This document shows, one piece after another, positions 43,834 to 50,995 of a DNA stretch of 53,349 nucleotides. Made by a program: the position numbers and the translations under genes. Origin of the DNA: an uncultured Lewinella sp. (GTDB lineage Bacteria > Bacteroidota > Bacteroidia > Chitinophagales > Saprospiraceae); NCBI GenBank assembly GCA_913057785.1, contig CAJXPD010000030.1, forward strand, positions 1-53,349. The letters are read 5' to 3'. How positions within the stretch are numbered: position 1 is the stretch's first letter; the number at the start of each line of letters is the position of its first letter. The notes below the pieces were generated by a model. That model saw nothing but the letters and a program-made list of their open reading frames with translations. It did no database searches and was not told the DNA's origin.

Positions 43834-44805
43834 TTATCTAACGAGCAAAATAGAATTCACATTTCCCTCTCGATCCTTCTCCGTTAGTGGATTGGCGGGA
43901 TCTACTATCCAATTGCCATCTACAATAAATTTATAGTAGTGCTTTCCTGCGGATAAATCCATGCTGATCATCCAACGGCCATCTTGCTGGGCCATCTTGG
44001 TCTTTTTTTCATTCCACCCGTTGAATGAACCGGCAAGCACAACCTCTTTAGCTTGGCCGAAGCCAGCTAGCTGGAAGTTGATCAATTTGCTAATCTGCAA
44101 AATAGAGTTGAAGGTCCCATGTTCATTCCGCACTTTCCTTGGGTTGGCTGGATCGTGTAGCCATTGCCCATCAGCAATGAATTTGTAATGATACTCCCCC
44201 GGCGTTAATTGGATACGTACTTCCCAGCCGTCATCTGTTCGACTCATCCGCAAGGATTCTTCATCCCAGCCATTGAAAGAGCCAGCCAGAATGACCTGCG
44301 CCGCATGTAGATGTCCCTTCAGGAAGAAATAGGCATTGCCATCAATATCAGGCTTGATGTCGTATAGCTTCAGGTTGTAGGTATCTTCGAGGAAATCGTT
44401 GGTGTGAATTTTGCCCTCAATGGTAGTAACCTGAGGTATCGTAACGTATCGGCCATTCACCAGAAACTTGAACTCCCAATTAAAGGGATCATTGAATTCC
44501 CAGATTTTCTTCCGCAATTGATATTTATTACGGCTCATCTTTTTCATGCGCCAATTGTCTTTACTCCAATTGCTCACATTTCCAGATACAATAACTTCAT
44601 GGATTTTCAAATCAGCAAATTCTAGCTTTTCTCCACTCCCCTTTTCAAAAGCCTCCTTGTATTCGCGCCGATCAAACTCGAAGACAATCTCATCGCCCTC
44701 GAAATAGTAAGCTTTAGTAAAAGACTGAGCAGCCAGCCAATTACCCAATAGGGCACAAGCTAGCCAGACTATAATTCTTCTGTTATTTACTGCCTTTAGG
44801 TTCAT
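43834..44805 (-). CDS. secreted protein with three AMPK/CBM48-type glycogen-binding modules
   Basis: 323 residues. Signal peptide near the N-terminus (IIVWLACALLGNWLAAQ). Two clear tandem modules of the early-set glycogen-binding type: VILAGSFNGWDEESLRM ... ADGQWLHDPANP and VVLAGSFNGWNEKKTKM ... VDGNWIVDPANP. A weaker third module precedes them (VIVSGNVSNWSKDNWRM). CBM48/AMPK-beta-like domains bind alpha-1,4/1,6 glucans. No catalytic domain is fused. The gene lies 9 bases downstream of a retropepsin-like protease gene, so the two are probably cotranscribed, but a functional link is unclear. Confidence 0.85.
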   Translation of the reverse strand: MNLKAVNNRRIIVWLACALLGNWLAAQSFTKAYYFEGDEIVFEFDRREYKEAFEKGSGEKLEFADLKIHEVIVSGNVSNWSKDNWRMKKMSRNKYQLRKKIWEFNDPFNWEFKFLVNGRYVTIPQVTTIEGKIHTNDFLEDTYNLKLYDIKPDIDGNAYFFLKGHLHAAQVILAGSFNGWDEESLRMSRTDDGWEVRIQLTPGEYHYKFIADGQWLHDPANPRKVRNEHGTFNSILQISKLINFQLAGFGQAKEVVLAGSFNGWNEKKTKMAQQDGRWMISMDLSAGKHYYKFIVDGNWIVDPANPLTEKDREGNVNSILLVR

Positions 44806-44814
44806 ACATTATAA

Positions 44815-45804
44815 TTAAGGCCGTTGATAGGCAAAGAAATATAACTTTTTCCGCTTGTAGTTGATCAAAGTTCGTCTTGTTGATAAAAATTCATATCCTA
44901 ATATTCCATCTAAACGTGTGCCAAAATTGAGATTCATATCTGACAAACTGGTAATTAGGGTTCGCATACTATCACTATGTTGTTGCCCAACATGCACATC
45001 TTGAAGACTACCCGCGACTACTTCTATGGTGTTTTGACCCGCTCCTAGCATTCTCCCCCGTTTCACGATCTCAAACTGATCAAACACCTTCCGCCTTACT
45101 CGTCGATCTATCAAATTCAACTCCGCTCCACTATCCAAACCAAATCTTAAATTAGATTCGCCCACTCTTCCTTTAAACACTATGAAGTGCTTAGCTAGTT
45201 TAAAATCTATGCTATCAACAGGCGTCTCCCAAATAGCTGTGCTATCAATGCGATATCCTTTCTTATCCAATCGGGTCAAAACAATCTGCATCGATTGAAA
45301 ATCTAAAAAGATCTCAAAATTCTTGAAAACGTTGTAGCCGATGATACCAATAAGACTAATGTGTTTTTTCCGCTCAATGTGACTAAGATCCATAATATTG
45401 GCTTGCACATTCTTAAAATACAGATTGTCCCAATGCAAGGTATCAATATAGTGTTCATCGACATCCAGCACCTGTCCAGTATTTCCCATGGCTCTCACAC
45501 TGGCGGAGACGTGACCGGGTCTTCCGAAAAATCTGCGATTCAGTAGCAGTCGTTCTGCCCCAGTATCCAAAACGAAATTACCTTGCAAAGTATCTACTCG
45601 TGCCTCTACGGTAATTAGTCGACCAGCCAGCTTAAAAGGGATATAGATCGTGTTGGGATTAATCAAGACCGCTTCGGGGAAGCTCAGAGTGGGGAAAAAA
45701 ACGGGGAGATCTTCTGGGGGGTCCTCCGCAGACCAGAGAAAACGCGGAGTCAGTAACAGCCAGATCCCTATCAAAAAGATTTGATACAGGTGTGGAAATT
45801 TCAT
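44815..45804 (-). CDS. exported two-lobed retropepsin-like aspartic protease
   Basis: 329 residues. Signal-like N-terminus (FLIGIWLLLTPRFLWSAE). Two active-site motifs are present: LDTGA (Asp80) and LDSGA (Asp224), each followed by a LIGIIGYNVF / GILGYEFLS flap-hinge-type segment, i.e. two fused single-lobe aspartic-protease folds that can make one active pseudo-dimer. Such proteins are known in bacteria as retropepsin-like or aspartyl protease family; activity here would require both aspartates, which are present. It heads a likely two-gene unit with the glycogen-binding protein. The substrate is unknown. Confidence 0.85.
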   Translation of the reverse strand: MKFPHLYQIFLIGIWLLLTPRFLWSAEDPPEDLPVFFPTLSFPEAVLINPNTIYIPFKLAGRLITVEARVDTLQGNFVLDTGAERLLLNRRFFGRPGHVSASVRAMGNTGQVLDVDEHYIDTLHWDNLYFKNVQANIMDLSHIERKKHISLIGIIGYNVFKNFEIFLDFQSMQIVLTRLDKKGYRIDSTAIWETPVDSIDFKLAKHFIVFKGRVGESNLRFGLDSGAELNLIDRRVRRKVFDQFEIVKRGRMLGAGQNTIEVVAGSLQDVHVGQQHSDSMRTLITSLSDMNLNFGTRLDGILGYEFLSTRRTLINYKRKKLYFFAYQRP

Positions 45805-45906
45805 AATAACAGCCAGGATTTGATAGAAGCCCTACCAAATTGTCATTAATTCTATGGAATATCAAGTCTTTTAGACCAATCCGGCGAGGGGGGTATAACA
45901 GTTGAC

Positions 45907-45934
45907 AAAAAAAAGAGCCCCGTTCGGGGGCTCC
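45907..45934 (-). terminator. strong intrinsic terminator on the minus strand with no protein gene upstream
   Basis: On the minus strand GAGCCCC-cgaac-GGGGCTC is followed by eight Ts. The nearest minus-strand gene (44815-45804) starts downstream of it, so this terminator must close a different minus-strand transcript coming from 45935-46836, where no protein is found. On the plus strand there is no T-run. Confidence 0.8.
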
Positions 45935-46836
45935 ATGTATAACCTATTCTCTACCTTAATAAACATCTTACACGCTCGCTATGAGCATTATTTCTTGTTG
46001 ACTTTTTGGGATTGGGGGCCTGAAGTAAAAGAGAAGTCATAGGGTCTTAAACTCTCTTCTACTTCAGGGCTTGTTCAAGGGACTACAAATGTTGTTGACT
46101 AACGGTGAATAATGGGACTGCCAGTAAAAATCATTTCAAACGAAAATGGGATTGTGGTCATCGAAATGAATGGCAAAAGTCTCCTTTTGCTACCGGCCTT
46201 GTCAATGTTCAATGGGTGTTGTCAATTGGATTGTTTGGGATGATCCTTCTCTTTTGAAGGAACTGTTCATAGGGAATTTTATCTCAAGTAAGGAGGCAAT
46301 GATTGTGATCATGGGATTGTTTCTATGCTTCCTTTAGTTTGTTCAACTTTCTTTTAAGTTGATGTCCAATGTTTAGCGATTTGCTTTCTTAATTGGTACA
46401 ATACAAAGATGCAGGCTTTTCCAATTCGTCACTTCGACTATTGTTGCAAGAAGGTGTAGTATTGTTTCAACCTCAGAATTTGTAGTGTATTATTGTTGCA
46501 AGGGTGGAATATTGTTGCTTTTGGGCTATCCAGCAAGAGATTTTTGCGTCCTACTCAAAATAGATTCGAGGGAAATTCGCACAATCAGTCCAGCTTTAGG
46601 GACTACTTTGCCTAATCTCGTATTTAGTGTTACTTTACGGGGGGTGAGGCCAATGGCATAATCTTACATGCCTTTCTGAACCTCCGTCTAATTTTCGTCA
46701 ACTCTTATTGTTTTTGATTATCGTGAACCTATTCTTCCTTTAATTGATTAGTAATAATGTGTGCACGAAAAATGACATTGATGTTTCGGCATCGGTGACA
46801 TATCACCATAATTCAAAATCTAAATAGCAAATAAAT
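45935..46836. other. 0.9-kb region without convincing gene; candidate minus-strand non-coding RNA
   Basis: This stretch holds no long frame. Features I can see: a 16-bp hairpin at 46019-46034 with 46053-46068 (one mismatch, 18-base loop); two direct repeats TATTGTTGCAAG at 46439-46450 and 46491-46502, each followed 8-10 bases on by ATTGTT; a 43-codon plus-strand frame at 46112-46243 (begins MGLPVKIISN, ends GCCQLDCLG), which may be chance; and the palindrome at 46794-46807. It does not match tmRNA, RNase P RNA or SRP RNA signatures. Together with the strong terminator at its left end it may encode a non-coding RNA. Confidence 0.4.
46794..46807. promoter_or_regulatory. inverted repeat upstream of the ABC importer operon, candidate operator
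   Basis: GGTGA-CATA-TCACC, 5-bp arms with a 4-base spacer, lies 29 bases upstream of the substrate-binding gene and could be a repressor site. Confidence 0.3.
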
Positions 46837-47814
46837 ATGCATTATTGGAAAACGATGCCCAAGCTGATGCTTCTGTCGCTCCTGACAATGCTCATCGCCT
46901 GCGGAGAACCGCAAAGTGATGTGCCAAGACTCGGCTTTGTGGATGCGTTTGAGGATAATACGATTGAGAAAGCTAAGATTGGTTTCTTGGCTGCACTGAA
47001 GGACGCTGGCTACTCAGAAGAAGACGGCACCATGGAATTAATCTATCGCAATGCCCAAGGGGATATTCCGACCCTCACCCAAATCGTCAAGTACTTGATC
47101 GCACAAGAGGTGGATTTGATGGCAACAAGCCCTTCCCTATCCACCATCGCCGCCATCCAAAATACCAGTACCATCCCCATCTTCATGATGGTAGCGCCCA
47201 CTCCCGAGCTGATGAATGTACAGGATGAGACTGGAGCTGATCCACCAAACCTCTATGGTATCGCTGAAAATTTGGCTTATATCGACACTTCCTTCTCCAT
47301 CATTCCAAAGCTAATAGAACCTAAGGGTGAAAAACTACGTATAGGCTTGCTATATAATCAATCGGAACCTCAATCGGTTGATGCGTTTGAACGCCTGGAG
47401 GGGTTAGCCAACTCCATGAATGTAGAGTTAGTAGCCCGGCCCGTCAATGCCACGGTAGACGTGCCTTTAGTCACAGGCGCTTTGCTTAACGCAGGAATAG
47501 ATGCTTTTTTTGCCAATCCGGACAACACTATTTTTGGCTCTTTTGAGAACATTATCAAGGCTTGTAATGAGGCAGAGGTACCTGTCTTCACCAGTGAAGC
47601 GGGCTTGGTAGATCGAGGAGCAGTGGCAGCTTATGGAGCAGATCTCTACCAATGGGGCTACCAGGCTGGCCAGCAAGCAGTGGCATTTCTCAAGGCTGGA
47701 TCCGCCGAGGGAATGGCCTGGGAAATGGTAAAGGTTCGGAAAAAAGTATACAATTCCGCTTCGGCCAAACGCTTCAGCATTGAAGTTCCAGCTGAATACG
47801 AGTCCATCAAGTAA
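46837..47814 (+). CDS. ABC transporter substrate-binding lipoprotein (TrpX-like)
   Basis: 325 residues. Lipobox MLIACGEP with Cys22. The rest matches the ABC_sub_bind family (RLGFVDAFEDNTIEKAKIGFLAALKDAGY, LMATSPSLSTIAA, VPVFTSEAGLVDRGAVAAYGADLYQWGYQAG), which binds tryptophan, tyrosine or other small ligands. The stop overlaps the permease start (TAATG). The three genes form an importer operon. The ligand cannot be told from sequence. Confidence 0.9.
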   Translation: MHYWKTMPKLMLLSLLTMLIACGEPQSDVPRLGFVDAFEDNTIEKAKIGFLAALKDAGYSEEDGTMELIYRNAQGDIPTLTQIVKYLIAQEVDLMATSPSLSTIAAIQNTSTIPIFMMVAPTPELMNVQDETGADPPNLYGIAENLAYIDTSFSIIPKLIEPKGEKLRIGLLYNQSEPQSVDAFERLEGLANSMNVELVARPVNATVDVPLVTGALLNAGIDAFFANPDNTIFGSFENIIKACNEAEVPVFTSEAGLVDRGAVAAYGADLYQWGYQAGQQAVAFLKAGSAEGMAWEMVKVRKKVYNSASAKRFSIEVPAEYESIK

Positions 47815-48680
47815 TGGTATTTTATCTTTCTGCATTTTTATTGGGTCTGTGTTTGTCAGCCATGGGATTGGGTATTTTCATTACGATGAAGATATTCCGT
47901 ATCCCTGACATCACCACCGATGGAAGCTATACCTTGGGAGCTGCGGTGACAGCAGTTCTGTTGACGCAAGGATGGCCAATATGGGCGGTCATTCCCATCA
48001 CTGTTCTTGCGGGAGCTACAGCTGGTGTGCTTACCGGTCTGGTGCATACCCGCTTCAAGATTGATGCCTTACTCTCTGGCATCTTGGTGATGACGGGCTT
48101 ATACTCTATTAACCTAAGTGTGCTTGGTCGCTCAAATATTCCCTTACTCAATGTAGAGACCATCTTTAAAGCACTATCCATTTTCGATAAGCAAATCTAT
48201 AATGAAGTCTGGGTCGGGGCGCTCTTCTTGACCGTCCTCAGTGGATTACTAGCCTACTTGCTACGCACCGATTTCGGTATTGCCATGCGAGCCACGGGTA
48301 ATAGCGAATCGATGACACGCGCCATGGGGATTAACAATGATCGAATGAAGATCATCGGCCTCGCTATAGCCAATGCACTGACGGCCTTGAGTGGTTTTCT
48401 GGTAGCACAGTATCAGAGTTTCACAGACATCAATATGGGAATTGGCATCGTTTTGGTCGGATTGGGATCGGTGTTGATTGGGGATGCTTTGATCACTTGG
48501 TTAAAGATTCGAAAAATCTGGTGGCAACTGCTCTTCGTCATGCTGGGTTGCATTTTATTTCAAATGGTCCTGGCCATTGCACTTTCCATTGGTGTCCATC
48601 CAAATATGCTCAAACTGATCACTGCCATTTTTGTTTTAGCCATTGTAGGTATTCCTCGTTTAGCCAGAAAGGATTTATAA
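47814..48680 (+). CDS. ABC transporter permease (TrpY-like / LIV-type)
   Basis: 288 residues with about eight hydrophobic helices (ALAIGLCLSAMGLGIFI-type start, then WPIWAVIPITVLAGATAG, VGALFLTVLSGLLAYLLR, WQLLFVMLGCILFQ). The EAA-like cytoplasmic coupling segment is DFGIAMRATGNSESMTRAMGIN, followed by DRMKIIGLAIANAL. Belongs to the branched-chain amino acid/TrpXYZ type of importer permeases. Start and stop overlap both neighbours by one base. Confidence 0.9.
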   Translation: MVFYLSAFLLGLCLSAMGLGIFITMKIFRIPDITTDGSYTLGAAVTAVLLTQGWPIWAVIPITVLAGATAGVLTGLVHTRFKIDALLSGILVMTGLYSINLSVLGRSNIPLLNVETIFKALSIFDKQIYNEVWVGALFLTVLSGLLAYLLRTDFGIAMRATGNSESMTRAMGINNDRMKIIGLAIANALTALSGFLVAQYQSFTDINMGIGIVLVGLGSVLIGDALITWLKIRKIWWQLLFVMLGCILFQMVLAIALSIGVHPNMLKLITAIFVLAIVGIPRLARKDL

Positions 48681-49429
48681 TGATTCAATTAGACCAAATA
48701 TCGCGAGTTTTCAATCCCGACCAGATCAATGAGGTAATGGCCTTGCGGAAAGTTGATCTAGAGATCAAAAAAGGAGAATTCGTTTGTTTGATTGGTGCCA
48801 ATGGCTCTGGCAAAACGACTTTGCTAAATGTCCTCTCTGGTGCTGTACAGCCTAGTACAGGCAAAGTATTCCTACATGGAGAAGACATCACCAAATTACC
48901 GGAACACAAACGCAGTCGTTGGATCGCCCGAGTGTTTCAAAATCCATTGGGAGGAACGGCGCCGGATTTGAGCGTATTGGACAATTTCCGTCTAGCAGCC
49001 TTACGTACTTCCAAGAAAACCTTGAAAATAGGTATCAATGGAGCCTTTAAAGAAAAGGTGAGAGCGAGAATCGCCGAACTGGGCTTAGGACTAGAAGATA
49101 AAGTTCAACAACCCATGGGTACGCTATCCGGGGGCCAACGCCAAGCCCTGACCCTTCTGATGTCCACCATGGATCATACCGACATCTTGCTATTGGATGA
49201 ACCTACCGCAGCCCTTGATCCTCGCTCCGCCGAAATCGTTTTGCAAACGGCTCAACGCATTATAGAGGAATACCAGTTGACTACGGTCTTCATCACACAC
49301 AACCTTCAGGATGCCCTGCAGTATGGCAACCGCTTGATTCAGATGAAGAATGGAGAAGTAGAGCGAGACCTTGATACTGAAGCCAAGTCAGGCTTACAGC
49401 TAGAGGAAATGTACCAGTGGTTTACCTAG
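48680..49429 (+). CDS. ABC transporter ATP-binding protein (TrpZ-like)
   Basis: 249 residues from the ATG overlapping the permease stop (TAATG). Walker A GANGSGKT (from residue 39), Q-loop in ARVFQNPLGG, signature LSGGQRQAL, Walker B ILLLDEPTAALD and switch His in FITHNLQD are all present. Completes the three-gene importer. A longer frame upstream exists only because it runs through the permease gene and is not the real start. Confidence 0.95.
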   Translation: MIQLDQISRVFNPDQINEVMALRKVDLEIKKGEFVCLIGANGSGKTTLLNVLSGAVQPSTGKVFLHGEDITKLPEHKRSRWIARVFQNPLGGTAPDLSVLDNFRLAALRTSKKTLKIGINGAFKEKVRARIAELGLGLEDKVQQPMGTLSGGQRQALTLLMSTMDHTDILLLDEPTAALDPRSAEIVLQTAQRIIEEYQLTTVFITHNLQDALQYGNRLIQMKNGEVERDLDTEAKSGLQLEEMYQWFT

Positions 49430-49520
49430 ATTGATACTGCCGTTTTCTCGACCGATCCTACAGTTCTGCTTACCTTTATGGCAATTCCTTTATCTTGGGG
49501 CTCCGATAACCTAACCTACT

Positions 49521-50333
49521 ATGAGAATTCTGTTCCCGTTCTTCTTATTACTATTCTCTTTCTCTTCTTTCGCTGCTACGGTAGATACTTTTGAAGTCTT
49601 TTCAACGGTAATGAACAAGCAGATCAAGAATATCGTCATCAAACCGGTAAGCTATGAGGCGGAAGAACAAACCTTTCCTACCGTGTATCTATTGCATGGT
49701 GCCTTTGGCAATCACAAGGACTGGCTGACCAAAGTGCCAGACTTGCAAGCCTATGCTGACCAACATGAAATGATCATTGTTTGTCCCGACGGAGGCTACA
49801 ATACGTGGTATTTTGATAGCCCTATTGATCCCAGCATGCAGTACGAGACCTATGTGGCTAAAGAATTGGTAGCCGCTGTAGATAGCCAATACCGAACTCA
49901 ACCGCTGAAAGCGAAGCGTGCCATTACCGGCTTAAGCATGGGGGGACATGGCGCCCTATATCTATGCTTTAGACACCAAGATACCTTCGGAGCAGCTGGC
50001 AGCATGAGCGGAGGCGTTGACCTGAGACCTTTCCCAAACAATTGGAATATTAAAGATCGCATTGGCACCTATGCTGCTCATCCAGAGCGTTGGGAGAATA
50101 ATTCCGTTACCAACTTGCTCTATCTATTGAATGGCGAAACGCCACCCATGATCATCGATTGCGGCGTAGATGATTTCTTCTATCAGGTCAATGCTCGTTT
50201 ACATGACAAAATGGTGGAGAGAAATATACCTCACGATTACATTGAACGGCCAGGAGAGCACAATTGGGCCTATTGGGAGAATGCCGTGCAGTATCAACTA
50301 TTGTTCTTCGATGGATTTTTCAATCGAGAATAA
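49521..50333 (+). CDS. secreted esterase, putative-esterase (esterase D / mycolyltransferase-like) family
   Basis: 270 residues. Signal peptide MRILFPFFLLLFSFSSFA. An alpha/beta-hydrolase with HGAFGNHKDWL, nucleophile elbow GLSMGGHG (Ser139) and catalytic His247 in PGEHNW; the acid is likely the Asp in DCGVDDFFY. The family includes S-formylglutathione hydrolase and feruloyl/acetyl-esterase relatives that are often exported in Bacteroidota. It is 91 bases after the importer operon, so it may be a separate unit. Confidence 0.9.
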   Translation: MRILFPFFLLLFSFSSFAATVDTFEVFSTVMNKQIKNIVIKPVSYEAEEQTFPTVYLLHGAFGNHKDWLTKVPDLQAYADQHEMIIVCPDGGYNTWYFDSPIDPSMQYETYVAKELVAAVDSQYRTQPLKAKRAITGLSMGGHGALYLCFRHQDTFGAAGSMSGGVDLRPFPNNWNIKDRIGTYAAHPERWENNSVTNLLYLLNGETPPMIIDCGVDDFFYQVNARLHDKMVERNIPHDYIERPGEHNWAYWENAVQYQLLFFDGFFNRE

Positions 50334-50995
50334 TTAACAAGATGCTTAAGTGTCAAGAAGTAGAATCTAAGTTCTTGATAAGTTTTCAGACCTAGTTTAG
50401 ACTAATTCATTACCCTCCCAAGAAGAGAAATGGCAAAAAGAGGGGTGCTGTTCTCGTGCACAGTAATTTTTTAACAACATTTACACGGACCAAGTGCCCT
50501 CATGTACTGAACGACCCTTTGCGGACATTAGGTTACAATTGGTCCAAAGCCTCAAATAAATCCAGTACAATATTTAGATATTTAATCAAAAAACTATTTC
50601 TTTGTTCCGGAAATGGTAGATGGTAGGAAATTTTATTGCCATCATTCCTACCACAAAATGTAAATCTTTGAGCTACCGAAGATTACTTACCCTAACTCCT
50701 GGCCTCATAAAACTATAAAGCAAGAAACATCAAAGATCATTAGTAAACTACTAGTAATTTAAAGCTTTGAAACCTAAGGGTTTTGCCATGTTTTATGTAC
50801 TTAGGCTTTGTCGGTCTCAATCCTTTATTCAACCAACTTTAATTCCGATTCAAACCACAAAGCTTGAGCATGATTCAAGGCAAAATCAAGCCCTGTTCTC
50901 GGACTATATGTATACGCAATATGTAGCGAGAAGTAGACAGCTTAGAGCGTCTGTACAGTGGCCTTGATTTTTTTTAAACCTAAATTTTTTAATGT
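50334..50995. other. intergenic leader of the right-edge SusC gene
   Basis: 662 bases with one notable hairpin at 50621-50653: TGGTAGGAA pairs with TTCCTACCA around a 15-base loop. No exact TAnnTTTG element was found near the SusC start; the closest (TAGGCTTTG, around 50802) has one extra base. A 66-codon frame at 50767-50967 starts with TTG and is probably chance. Confidence 0.4.
50621..50653. promoter_or_regulatory. 9-bp inverted repeat upstream of SusC
   Basis: TGGTAGGAA (50621-50629) and TTCCTACCA (50645-50653) are perfect inverted copies 15 bases apart. Likely an operator or an RNA hairpin in the leader of the SusC gene. Confidence 0.35.

Noticed and set aside
46299-46337. 12-codon frame (MIVIMGLFLCFL) preceded closely by AAGGAGG
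   Set aside because: The spacing to the AAGGAGG is too short and the peptide too small to separate from chance; Bacteroidota seldom rely on Shine-Dalgarno sites.
48497-48679. Longer frame for the ABC ATPase
   Set aside because: It lies entirely within the permease gene; the ATG at 48680 overlapping the stop is the natural start.
50767-50967. 66-codon frame upstream of the right-edge SusC gene
   Set aside because: TTG start, no family resemblance; the leader of the SusC gene explains the region.
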